This document shows positions 1-7,254 of a DNA stretch of 15,138 nt, one piece after another. The stretch is taken from the NCBI GenBank assembly GCA_900754715.1, contig CAAEDX010000063.1:1-15138 (forward strand). The letters are read 5' to 3'. The notes under the pieces are model-generated. The model was given only the letters and a program-made list of their open reading frames with translations. It did no database searches and was not told the origin of the DNA. The DNA is from Erysipelotrichaceae bacterium. GTDB taxonomy: Bacteria > Bacillota_I > Bacilli_A > Erysipelotrichales > Erysipelotrichaceae. Both the position numbers and the translations under genes were made by a program. Every line of letters begins with the position of its first letter. Position 1 is the first letter of the stretch.

Positions 1-1131
1 ATGATCGCGATGATCCTTGCCGGCGGGCGCGGGACCCGCCTGGTCGAGCTGACGAAAAAGATTGCCAAGCCCGCTGTGTATTTTGGCGGGAAATACCGCA
101 TCATCGATTTCCCGCTGAGCAACTGCGCCAATTCAGGCATCGATGTGGTCGGCGTCCTGACACAATATGAGAGCGTGCTGCTCAATTCATATGCCGCGGC
201 CGGGCAGCGCTGGGGCTTGGACTCCAATGACAGCGGCGTCTATGTGCTTCCGCCGCGCGAAAAAGAAGATGAGGCCTTTGCCGAATACCGCGGCACGGCT
301 GACGCGATCTCGCAGAACATCGATTTCATCGATAATCAAGATCCGGATCATGTTTTGATCCTTTCTGGGGATCACATCTATAAGATGGACTATTCCAAGA
401 TGCTGGCGTATCACCGTGAGCATGAAGCAGATGTGACGATCGCCGTGCTGCCGGTACCGATGAAGGAAGCGAGCCGTTTTGGCATCATGAATACGGATGA
501 GCGATCCCGCATCCTGGAATTTGAGGAAAAACCGGCGCAGCCCAAGAGCAATCTGGCGTCGATGGGCATTTATATCTTTAACTGGAAGCAGCTGCGAAAG
601 ATCTTGACAGAAGATATGAAGGATGAGGCATCCAGCCATGATTTTGGCAAGGACATCATCCCTTCGATGCTGGCGGAAGGACGCCGTCTCTTCGCTTGGC
701 GCTTTGAAGGTTACTGGAAAGATGTCGGCACGATCGATTCGCTCTGGGAGGCCAACATGGACCTGCTGGATCCTGATGATCCTCTTGATCTCAGCGATCC
801 TTCGTGGAAGATCTATACTGAGGATATCTCCACGATCCCGCATTTTGTCGGAGCCAAAGCAAGACTGCGCCGTGCCTATGTCAATCAGGGCTGTGTGATC
901 GAAGGAACGGTGGAGAATTCTGTCCTCTTTACCAATGTGGAGGTTGCAGGGGATGCGGTGATCACGGATTCAGTGCTCATGCCGGATGTGGAAGTGAGCG
1001 CTGGGGCACAGGTGCGGCGATGCATCGTCATGGCCGGCGTGAAGATCGGCGCGGGCGCGGTCGTCGGTGACCCCAAGAGCGAGCATATCACGCTGATCAG
1101 CAAGAATGTAAGGGGTGAGTCAGATGTGTGA
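1..1131 (+). CDS. glgC: Glucose-1-phosphate adenylyltransferase catalytic subunit GlgC (5' end probably cut by window edge)
   Basis: The enzyme makes ADP-glucose and pyrophosphate from glucose-1-phosphate and ATP, the committed step of bacterial glycogen synthesis in the cytoplasm. The frame is open from base 1 (376 codons). It shows the family nucleotide-binding loop LAGGRGTRL near residue 6, followed by [12 protein letters not shown] and the IDFPLSNC segment. [10 protein letters not shown] has the presumed catalytic Asp at about residue 124, FEEKP has the sugar-phosphate Lys at about 177, and EGYWKDVGT follows. The C-terminal third (from about residue 285) has the hexapeptide-like left-handed beta-helix pattern. 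Relatives usually carry a few residues before the IAMILAGG stretch, and no ribosome binding site can be seen, so the true start probably lies just outside the window. The 3' end overlaps glgD by 8 bp, pointing to translational coupling. Confidence 0.95.
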   Translation: MIAMILAGGRGTRLVELTKKIAKPAVYFGGKYRIIDFPLSNCANSGIDVVGVLTQYESVLLNSYAAAGQRWGLDSNDSGVYVLPPREKEDEAFAEYRGTADAISQNIDFIDNQDPDHVLILSGDHIYKMDYSKMLAYHREHEADVTIAVLPVPMKEASRFGIMNTDERSRILEFEEKPAQPKSNLASMGIYIFNWKQLRKILTEDMKDEASSHDFGKDIIPSMLAEGRRLFAWRFEGYWKDVGTIDSLWEANMDLLDPDDPLDLSDPSWKIYTEDISTIPHFVGAKARLRRAYVNQGCVIEGTVENSVLFTNVEVAGDAVITDSVLMPDVEVSAGAQVRRCIVMAGVKIGAGAVVGDPKSEHITLISKNVRGESDV

Positions 1132-2239
1132 TGCATATGGAATCGTCAATTTCGAAAGTGCGAATGTGCATGTGAAAGGAATGGGGGATTACCGTCCGGT
1201 ATCGGCGTTTTCGTATCTGGGCCGTTATCGGCTCGTCGATTTTCCGATTTCCAACATGAGCAACAGCGGCATCGACCAGATCAAGGTGCTGGTCAAGAGC
1301 AATCCGCGCTCGTTGATCGAGCATTTGGGCAATGGCCGTCAGTATAATCTGAATTCGAAGCGCGGCCGGCTGCAGATCATTCCCGCGATCGGCAGCGAGG
1401 GCGTCGATGTGAACAATACGGATGTCGGCGCGATGCGCAGCATCCTGGAGCTGCTGGAAGCGATGCCGCAGGAATATGTGATCATCGCGCCGCCGAATCT
1501 GGTGTTCCGTCAGGATATGGATAAGCTGCTGGCGCAGCATCAGGCCAGCGGCGCTGATATCTCGGTATTGTATCAGAATGTGGACAATGCCAAGAGCAAT
1601 TATCTCAACTGTGATGTGCTGCGCCTGAACCGGCAGAAGGGCGTGCTGTCCATCGGCCTCAACCGCGGCAATGCCAAAAATCAGGTGATCTCGCTGGAGA
1701 CGTATGTCATGCGCAATGAATTGCTTGTCTCGCTGATCAAGAAGGCGGCGAATACGAGCATGATGTATTGGCTGCGCGATGTGATCAATGAGGCAGTGGA
1801 GGAATATGATGTGCAGGGCATCGCGCACCGCGGCTACCTTGCCTGCATCAATGATTTTGACAGCTACTATCGTTCCAATATGGATCTGCTGGATTATGCC
1901 AAGGGCGATGATCTGCTCAACAAGACATGGCCGTTTTACACGCGGACCAATGATTCCAGTCCGACGTCATATGGCGATGATGTGCAGGTGAGCGAAAGCA
2001 TCGTTTCCAATGGCTGCACGATACGCGGGACGGTGGAAAGAAGCGTCATCGGCCGCGGCGTGGTGATCGAGGCAGGCGCGGTGGTACGCGGCTGCGTGAT
2101 CTTGCCGGGCGTTTATATCGGAGCAGGCGTGCATGTGGAGAATGCGGTCGTCGACAAAAAGGCGAGCATCGTTCATCGCAAGGAGATCAAGGGCCTGCCG
2201 GACGCGCCGCTCTACATTCGCAGAAGAGACCGGATCTGA
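1124..2239 (+). CDS. glgD: GlgD, non-catalytic/regulatory ADP-glucose pyrophosphorylase paralogue
   Basis: GlgD is the Bacillota paralogue that pairs with GlgC in a heteromeric ADP-glucose pyrophosphorylase and modulates its activity. The 371-residue protein keeps the fold signatures ([16 protein letters not shown] near residue 30, the [10 protein letters not shown] segment and a C-terminal beta-helix with repeated V/I-x-G units). It lacks the GGxGxRL nucleotide loop at its N-terminus, and the SGDHIY catalytic motif is replaced by IIAPPNLVF. That is typical of GlgD and argues that it is not itself a full catalyst. I chose the ATG at 1124 because AAGGGG (1110-1115) lies 8 nt upstream. An in-frame GTG at 1115 would add three residues but overlaps that Shine-Dalgarno sequence. 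The start overlaps the glgC stop, so the two are one operon. Confidence 0.93.
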   Translation: MCDAYGIVNFESANVHVKGMGDYRPVSAFSYLGRYRLVDFPISNMSNSGIDQIKVLVKSNPRSLIEHLGNGRQYNLNSKRGRLQIIPAIGSEGVDVNNTDVGAMRSILELLEAMPQEYVIIAPPNLVFRQDMDKLLAQHQASGADISVLYQNVDNAKSNYLNCDVLRLNRQKGVLSIGLNRGNAKNQVISLETYVMRNELLVSLIKKAANTSMMYWLRDVINEAVEEYDVQGIAHRGYLACINDFDSYYRSNMDLLDYAKGDDLLNKTWPFYTRTNDSSPTSYGDDVQVSESIVSNGCTIRGTVERSVIGRGVVIEAGAVVRGCVILPGVYIGAGVHVENAVVDKKASIVHRKEIKGLPDAPLYIRRRDRI

Positions 2240-2244
2240 AAGTG

Positions 2245-2296
2245 AAGCATAAATTTCTGTATGGCAAATATGGAAATTTATGCTTTCTTTTTCGTG
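2245..2296 (+). terminator. Rho-independent terminator of glgCD
   Basis: A perfect 13-bp inverted repeat, AAGCATAAATTTC (2245-2257) with GAAATTTATGCTT (2273-2285), extends inward through further weak pairs to a loop around GGCAA. It is followed directly by TCTTTTT. It begins 6 bp after the glgD stop, so it ends the glycogen operon and separates it from the next gene. Confidence 0.85.
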
Positions 2297-2347
2297 TTTT
2301 TTATGTGTGTAAACGTGTTCGGCCGGTGAGGAAAAGGAAATTTTTTA

Positions 2348-2376
2348 TAGACGAAACAGATGGAAAGCGGTATCAT
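2348..2376 (+). promoter_or_regulatory. Predicted sigma-A promoter of the GH20 hexosaminidase gene
   Basis: TAGACG (2348-2353, 4 of 6 to the -35 consensus) lies 17 bp before TATCAT (2371-2376, 5 of 6 to the -10 consensus). Transcription would start near 2383, about 25 nt before the ATG at 2408, just upstream of a strong AAAGGAG ribosome binding site (2395-2401). I see no operator or catabolite-repression box that I can defend in the 170-bp gap. Confidence 0.55.
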
Positions 2377-2407
2377 AGTGATTAGAAGGAGAAGAAAGGA
2401 GCTTGGA

Positions 2408-5400
2408 ATGAAGAAGCAAAGAAAAGACTGGAAACGGATCTCTGTCAGCGCGCTGCTGGCCGGGACCGTGGCGCTGAGCAACTTTGGCGTCGTGCTTCCT
2501 GTGCAGGCTGCTGATCATGGTGTGGCCGTGCAGGACGCGGGCGAGAACTTGAGCGATCTTGAGCCGGCAGCCTGGTCCAATCCGGTAGTGCAGAGCTATG
2601 AAGCAGATATGGATCATCCATGGAAGCTGACGAGCGGCAGCCGTTTCATCATCGAAGCGACACAGGAGAATGTCGACAATGAAAGACTGGCTGAAGTCGT
2701 GAAACTGGTCAATGCCGAATTTGCGGATAAAGGAATCGTTTCCTCCGATCCGTTCACCATGGTCTACGGGATGAGAGAAGACATGACGCCGGCCGATGTG
2801 CTCATCGTGCTCGATACGGAGAACCCGATCTGTGACGAATCAGACAGCGATGAAGCATATCGCATCGAGATCGGGGAGAATGGCGCGGTGCTGACCGCAG
2901 CCAGTGAAAATGCCGTCATGTATGGCTTGCGCACCATTCAGACCATGATGATCAGCAACGGCAATCTCGTCTATGGCACGATCACGGATTACCCGGATGT
3001 AGCAGAGCGCCGTCTGCATGTAGACTGCGCGCGTAAATACATCACCAAAGACTGGTTCATCCGCCAGATCCGCGAGATGTCTTATATGAAGCTGAACACG
3101 CTGGAGATGCATTTCTCCGAGAACCTCGGTTTCCGCATCGAATGTGAGACCGACCCATCGATCGTATCTGATCAGTATCTGCGCAAGGAGGAGGTTCGTG
3201 AGATCCTCGCCGAGGCGAAGAAATATGGCATCAATGTGATTCCGTCGTTTGACAGCCCGGGACATGTCGATCAGATCTTGCGGGCACATCCGGAATATGG
3301 ACAAGTCGATCGCAATGGCAATCACTATGCGTCCGGTCTTGATGTGACCAACCCGGAGGCCGTGGAATACATCAAGAGCCTGTACAGAGAGTATATGGAG
3401 CTGTTTGAGGGCTGCACCGATTTCCATATCGGCGGCGATGAGTACATGGAGTTTGACCGCGCGCCGTTTACGACGCAGTATCAGAGCGTGCTGGACAGCT
3501 ATGCCCAGGAAAGATGGGGAGATGGCTATACGTGGAAAGATGCCATCGCCAATTACATCAATGAGATCGCTGAGCTTGTTTATGAAGGAGGCTTCACGCC
3601 GCGTATCTTCAATGACGGCGTTTACTATGGCGAGAATACTTCTACGCCGCAGCGAATTCAGATGCATGATTATATCGGCATCGATTATTGGTCGCAGATG
3701 GGCTGGAACCGCAGCATCTCCACGCTGCAGATCCTGCGTAATCACGGCTTTGACACGTTCTACAATTTCAACTCAAGTTATTTCTATTATGTGCTGAGAA
3801 ATGACATGCCGACCGATGGCCGCGCGCAGGCGTCTTTCGATGTGCTGAATCAGGATCGCAACATCTTTGAAAACTGGACGCCGGGACAATTCCCGTCTGC
3901 TTCGCATGTGGACAACACCGTTCCGGATGATTCGGATTTCATTGCCGGTGTCAGCATGGGCATCTGGTGCGATAATCCGGATATCGTCACGGAAGATCAG
4001 ATCACGGACGATATCGCTGATGAGCTGCGCGCGATGGCGTCGAAGTCCTGGAACACTTCCAGCAATTCCGTGGTGACCTTCGATGAGTTCCAGGAAAACT
4101 ACACGAAGCTGGGACATGCGGCCGCATATGAAAAGGGTTCGATCCTGCCGGATGCGGGTGAGATCCAGGAAAGCGACAGCATGGGCAAGGTCACGATGAA
4201 TTATGTCAGCGATACCGGCAAGGTGCTCAAGGATCCGGTCGTCCGCTATGGCATGCTGGATGAAGCATACTCCTTCACCGCAGATGAGATCTATGGTTAT
4301 CGTCTGGTTTCCGAAGGCAGCGTAAGCGGTACGTACAGCAAAGAAGGCGCGGAATACACCTTTACGTATACGCTGGATACAGATAAGAGCGAGCTGCAGG
4401 AGCGTCTGGATTCAGTGGCTCCGGCAGACAGCTGCATCGCTGAAACGTATGGAGAGTACGCGGCAGCGATCGAGGCAGCCCGACCAGTATATGAAGATGA
4501 GATGAGCGAGCAGACCGCTGTCGATGATGCGGTCAGCGCGATCGATGAAGCGCAGGCCAAGCTGGTCTCCCTGAGCGATTTCGCATTGTATGTGGAAACG
4601 CAGTATCCGCTGCAGGATACCGGATATTCTTCAGGCTACAGCGCATATCAGGAAGCAGTAGCGGCAGCGCAGGAGGTGCTCTATGCGGCTGACAGCACGG
4701 CTGAGCAGAAGGCTCAGGCGCTGGCAGATATCGAGACCGCGAAGGATGGGCTGATGCGTCCGGATGGCAATACGCCGGACATCACCGCTTCCAAGGAAGC
4801 ATATTCTTATTATTATCTGACCAATATGATCGATGGCAATACGGATACGAAGTATTGGGCAAACGGCAATCAGATCGCCGGAGAGAACATCACGTTCACG
4901 TTCCCGCAGGCGGTGAACATGAGCGCGATCCGCATCGTGCAGCCAAGCAATGTCGGCGCGGATGTCATGAACGGCGCGGATGTGCAGGTAGCTGGCACGG
5001 ACGGCGTATGGACCACGGTGGGCCAGATGCGCAGCGACAGCCTTGATTCCACCTATGAATTTGAGCCGACGACGGTCAAGCAGGTCCGCATCCTGATCAC
5101 TGAGGATAAGGACAACTGGTATCAGATCGCCGAGGTCTATTTCACTTATGAGCAGATCGAGGAAGATTCCACGCTGAAGGATCTGATCCTGGAAGCGGAA
5201 CAGACGGATATCACAGACAAAGATGTGAGCAAGGTACAGAACATGATCACGGCGCTGATCGCTGCGCAGAAGGCTTATGGGTCTGGCGCTGCGGATACAG
5301 AACAGGTGATCGCAAATCTGCGTGGTGCGTTGAATGAACTGAGCGTGACACAGCCGGCAAGCGATGCCGCTGTCCAGGCTCTGCAGACGATGGTCGATCA

Positions 5401-6562
5401 GGCAAAGGCGCTTGGCTCTGATGATGAAGCGCTGAAGGCAGCGATCACTGCCGCACAGGCCGTGCTCGACAAGGAAGCGCCGACCGCGACCGAAGTCGTC
5501 AGTGCGCTGCTTGATCTGAGCGAAGCGCTGCAGGCGATCAATGAATCAGCGGATACGGACGCGCTGCGCGCGGATGTGCAGGCGACGATCGATTTTATCA
5601 ATGAGAATGTCTTGACGAAAGTGGATAACATTCGTCCGGGCAAGGTTCAGGCTCTGCGTGATGCCGTAGCGTCAGCTCAGGAGCTTCTCAAAAACCCAGA
5701 AGCGTCCGCAGAACAGCTGCAAGCAGCGAACAAGGCGATGACCAAGGCAGCGCAGGAGCTTTGGGAGATCGTATCCAAGGCTGAGCTGGAAGATATGATC
5801 AGTGCCGCAAACAGTTATCTCAGCGGTGAATACACGCAGGAAAGCAAAGATGCGCTGCAGGCAGCGATCACTGCTGCCCAGGCCGTGGCAGATAACGAAG
5901 ACGCGACGACTGCAGAAGTGACGAATGCCATCAATGCGATTGCGGATGCCATCGCGGCATTGGAAAGAGAAGCGCTCGACAAGACGGCACTGCAGTTTGA
6001 GATCGATATCGTGGCGTCGATGGTCGATAACATCGATGATTATATTCCGTCTACCGTTATCGGCCTGCAGGATAAGCTGGCACAGGCTCAGGATGTCCTG
6101 GCTAACGCCACGACGCAGAAAGAGCTTGATGATGCCAGCAACATGCTGCTGGAGGCAAGGCTGAACGCCAGAACGAAAGCCGATAAGACGGCGCTGAATA
6201 CGATGATCGCGCAGGTCAACGCGCTTGATCTTTCGCTGTATGAGGCAGGTGGTGCAGAAGCGCTGAATACGGTATTGAGCAGAGCGCAGAACATCTACGC
6301 TGATCCGAATGCGACACAGAATGAGGTCGATGCCGTCGTTACCGATCTCAAGGCGAAGCTTGACGCGCTTGTTCCGCTTGAAAGCGAGACGGCCAAGCCA
6401 AGCGTAAGCACGGATAAAGAAACGGATGAAAGTGCTTCCCGTTCGGAAACGGCTAAGACCGGAACAAGAAGCGGCATGAGCGCATTGCTCGCCATGCTGG
6501 CGCTTTCCGGAGGCATGATGATCCTTCCGGGCCTGCGTCGCAAGAAGAGCGAAAATCAATAA
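2408..6562 (+). CDS. Secreted, wall-anchored GH20 beta-N-acetylhexosaminidase with MucBP, FIVAR and CBM32 (F5/8C) modules
   Basis: This is a 1384-residue surface glycosidase. The start at 2408 is preferred over the in-frame ATG at 2360 because AAAGGAG lies 6 nt upstream and a clean signal peptide follows (basic KKQRKDWKR, hydrophobic core, cleavage likely after VQA at residue 34). Order of domains: a GH20b-like N-terminal domain (about 55-200); the GH20 barrel (about 200-560) with FDSPGH at 281-286 and HIGGDE at 340-345, where Asp344-Glu345 form the substrate-assisted catalytic pair; a MucBP-like module (about 590-657); two FIVAR-like helical repeats; an F5/8C (CBM32-type) domain (about 790-912); roughly six more FIVAR-like repeats of 65-72 residues (about 915-1320); a Ser/Thr/Glu linker; and a sorting signal with TAKTG at 1348-1352, a hydrophobic stretch and RRKK. 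The barrel has HFSENLGFRIE where classical hexosaminidases have an HLTDxQGWR-type motif, a form I associate with lacto-N-biosidase-like and mucin-targeting branches, so the exact product (HexNAc or lacto-N-biose) is open. It is a single-gene unit with its own promoter and terminator. Confidence 0.92.
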   Translation: MKKQRKDWKRISVSALLAGTVALSNFGVVLPVQAADHGVAVQDAGENLSDLEPAAWSNPVVQSYEADMDHPWKLTSGSRFIIEATQENVDNERLAEVVKLVNAEFADKGIVSSDPFTMVYGMREDMTPADVLIVLDTENPICDESDSDEAYRIEIGENGAVLTAASENAVMYGLRTIQTMMISNGNLVYGTITDYPDVAERRLHVDCARKYITKDWFIRQIREMSYMKLNTLEMHFSENLGFRIECETDPSIVSDQYLRKEEVREILAEAKKYGINVIPSFDSPGHVDQILRAHPEYGQVDRNGNHYASGLDVTNPEAVEYIKSLYREYMELFEGCTDFHIGGDEYMEFDRAPFTTQYQSVLDSYAQERWGDGYTWKDAIANYINEIAELVYEGGFTPRIFNDGVYYGENTSTPQRIQMHDYIGIDYWSQMGWNRSISTLQILRNHGFDTFYNFNSSYFYYVLRNDMPTDGRAQASFDVLNQDRNIFENWTPGQFPSASHVDNTVPDDSDFIAGVSMGIWCDNPDIVTEDQITDDIADELRAMASKSWNTSSNSVVTFDEFQENYTKLGHAAAYEKGSILPDAGEIQESDSMGKVTMNYVSDTGKVLKDPVVRYGMLDEAYSFTADEIYGYRLVSEGSVSGTYSKEGAEYTFTYTLDTDKSELQERLDSVAPADSCIAETYGEYAAAIEAARPVYEDEMSEQTAVDDAVSAIDEAQAKLVSLSDFALYVETQYPLQDTGYSSGYSAYQEAVAAAQEVLYAADSTAEQKAQALADIETAKDGLMRPDGNTPDITASKEAYSYYYLTNMIDGNTDTKYWANGNQIAGENITFTFPQAVNMSAIRIVQPSNVGADVMNGADVQVAGTDGVWTTVGQMRSDSLDSTYEFEPTTVKQVRILITEDKDNWYQIAEVYFTYEQIEEDSTLKDLILEAEQTDITDKDVSKVQNMITALIAAQKAYGSGAADTEQVIANLRGALNELSVTQPASDAAVQALQTMVDQAKALGSDDEALKAAITAAQAVLDKEAPTATEVVSALLDLSEALQAINESADTDALRADVQATIDFINENVLTKVDNIRPGKVQALRDAVASAQELLKNPEASAEQLQAANKAMTKAAQELWEIVSKAELEDMISAANSYLSGEYTQESKDALQAAITAAQAVADNEDATTAEVTNAINAIADAIAALEREALDKTALQFEIDIVASMVDNIDDYIPSTVIGLQDKLAQAQDVLANATTQKELDDASNMLLEARLNARTKADKTALNTMIAQVNALDLSLYEAGGAEALNTVLSRAQNIYADPNATQNEVDAVVTDLKAKLDALVPLESETAKPSVSTDKETDESASRSETAKTGTRSGMSALLAMLALSGGMMILPGLRRKKSENQ
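5429..5887 (+). repeat. Near-identical 36-nt direct repeat inside the FIVAR array
   Basis: Bases 5429-5464 and 5852-5887 match at 33 of 36 positions and encode nearly the same peptide (AL-K/Q-AAITAAQAV). They are 423 bp apart, which is 141 codons or about two FIVAR units. This supports expansion of the stalk by duplication and marks a place where repeat number could vary. Confidence 0.7.
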
Positions 6563-6569
6563 GCTGATC

Positions 6570-6600
6570 AGAAGTGTCTGAAAAGGCACTTCTTTTCTTT
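6570..6600 (+). terminator. Rho-independent terminator of the GH20 gene
   Basis: AGAAGTGTC (6570-6578) pairs with GGCACTTCT (6585-6593), with one G-U pair and a TGAAAA loop, followed by TTTCTTTAT. It starts 8 bp after the stop codon. The sequence from here to the marR promoter (about 95 bp) shows nothing else that I can name. Confidence 0.82.
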
Positions 6601-6695
6601 ATACAAGGCACAGGAGCGATCAGTTGATGCAGCGGGCGTGAATGTGCTCATGTGGATCGTCATTATGGAAAAAGATGTGAAAGGGAAGCACAAGG

Positions 6696-6723
6696 TTGAC
6701 CACAGCGTAAAAATTCATATAAT
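6696..6723 (+). promoter_or_regulatory. Strong sigma-A promoter of the marR-ABC operon
   Basis: TTGACC (6696-6701, 5 of 6) and a perfect TATAAT (6718-6723) are separated by 16 bp. Transcription would start near 6730, inside the palindrome that follows, so a bound repressor would block this promoter directly. Confidence 0.82.
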
Positions 6724-6725
6724 AG

Positions 6726-6754
6726 TTAAGGTGGTTAATAGTTAATCAACTTAA
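6726..6754 (+). promoter_or_regulatory. Candidate MarR operator, 29-bp imperfect palindrome
   Basis: TTAAGGTGGTTAA (6726-6738) and TTAATCAACTTAA (6742-6754) are complementary at 11 of 13 positions around the 3-bp centre TAG. The palindrome starts 2 bp after the -10 box, covers the expected transcription start and ends just before the GAGGTGAT ribosome binding site (6761-6768). Size, symmetry and position fit a dimeric winged-helix repressor controlling its own operon. Binding by the MarR protein encoded next door is an inference. Confidence 0.68.
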
Positions 6755-6771
6755 TAAAAAGAGGTGATGAG

Positions 6772-7254
6772 ATGAACGAACAAAAAGTCGTGCAGGAGAT
6801 CTTGTATATGCTCTATCTGTTTCAGAAGGAAAATGGAACGATGCTGAAGGCAAGGCCTAAGCAGATGAATCATCGTGAAGTCATGGTATTGCATGCGATC
6901 TGCCGCATGCATCAAAGTGGAGAGCCGGTGAAGATGAGCGATCTCAGCGCATATTTTAAGGTGACACCGGCAGCGGTGTCACAGACGATCCGCATATTTG
7001 AGCAGAAAGGCTGGGTGGAACGGGTCCGCCCTGCACATGATCGTCGTACGGTATATATCCGGGTGAGCGATGAGGGCCGGAACCATATGGGCGAATGTCT
7101 GGAACAGATGCAGCAGAACCTGCAGTCATTCATCACACTGCTTGGGGAGGAGGATGCGGCCGCCATGGTACGCATCCTGCGCAAGGCGATCGACTTTTAC
7201 CGCAGTCATCATGATTCAGAAATGAAGGAACAGGAAGGAGAATCAGAATGCTGA
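6772..7254 (+). CDS. MarR-family transcriptional regulator
   Basis: A 160-residue dimeric winged-helix DNA-binding protein. An N-terminal dimerisation helix is followed by the winged helix at about 35-98. The recognition helix is around VTPAAVSQTIRIFEQKG (64-80) and the wing carries the MarR-type signature AHDRRTVYIRVSDEG, with the D90-R91-R92 motif. A long amphipathic C-terminal helix completes the dimer interface. The ATG at 6772 is supported by GAGGTGAT just upstream. The gene comes first in the operon and its stop overlaps the start of the next ABC gene by 7 bp, so it most probably represses itself and the exporter, with derepression by a drug or metabolite. No redox Cys pair is evident, and the sequence does not reveal the ligand. 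Confidence 0.9.
   Translation: MNEQKVVQEILYMLYLFQKENGTMLKARPKQMNHREVMVLHAICRMHQSGEPVKMSDLSAYFKVTPAAVSQTIRIFEQKGWVERVRPAHDRRTVYIRVSDEGRNHMGECLEQMQQNLQSFITLLGEEDAAAMVRILRKAIDFYRSHHDSEMKEQEGESEC

Noticed and set aside
1115..1123. GTG start for glgD
   Set aside because: It overlaps the AAGGGG ribosome binding site that properly serves the ATG at 1124.
2360..2407. Longer N-terminus for the GH20 protein starting at the ATG at 2360
   Set aside because: It overlaps the predicted -10 box and ribosome binding site, has no Shine-Dalgarno sequence, and would bury the signal peptide behind 16 odd residues.
2240..2407. Riboswitch or leader RNA before the GH20 gene
   Set aside because: The only strong structure is the glgCD terminator; the predicted leader is about 25 nt, too short for a riboswitch.
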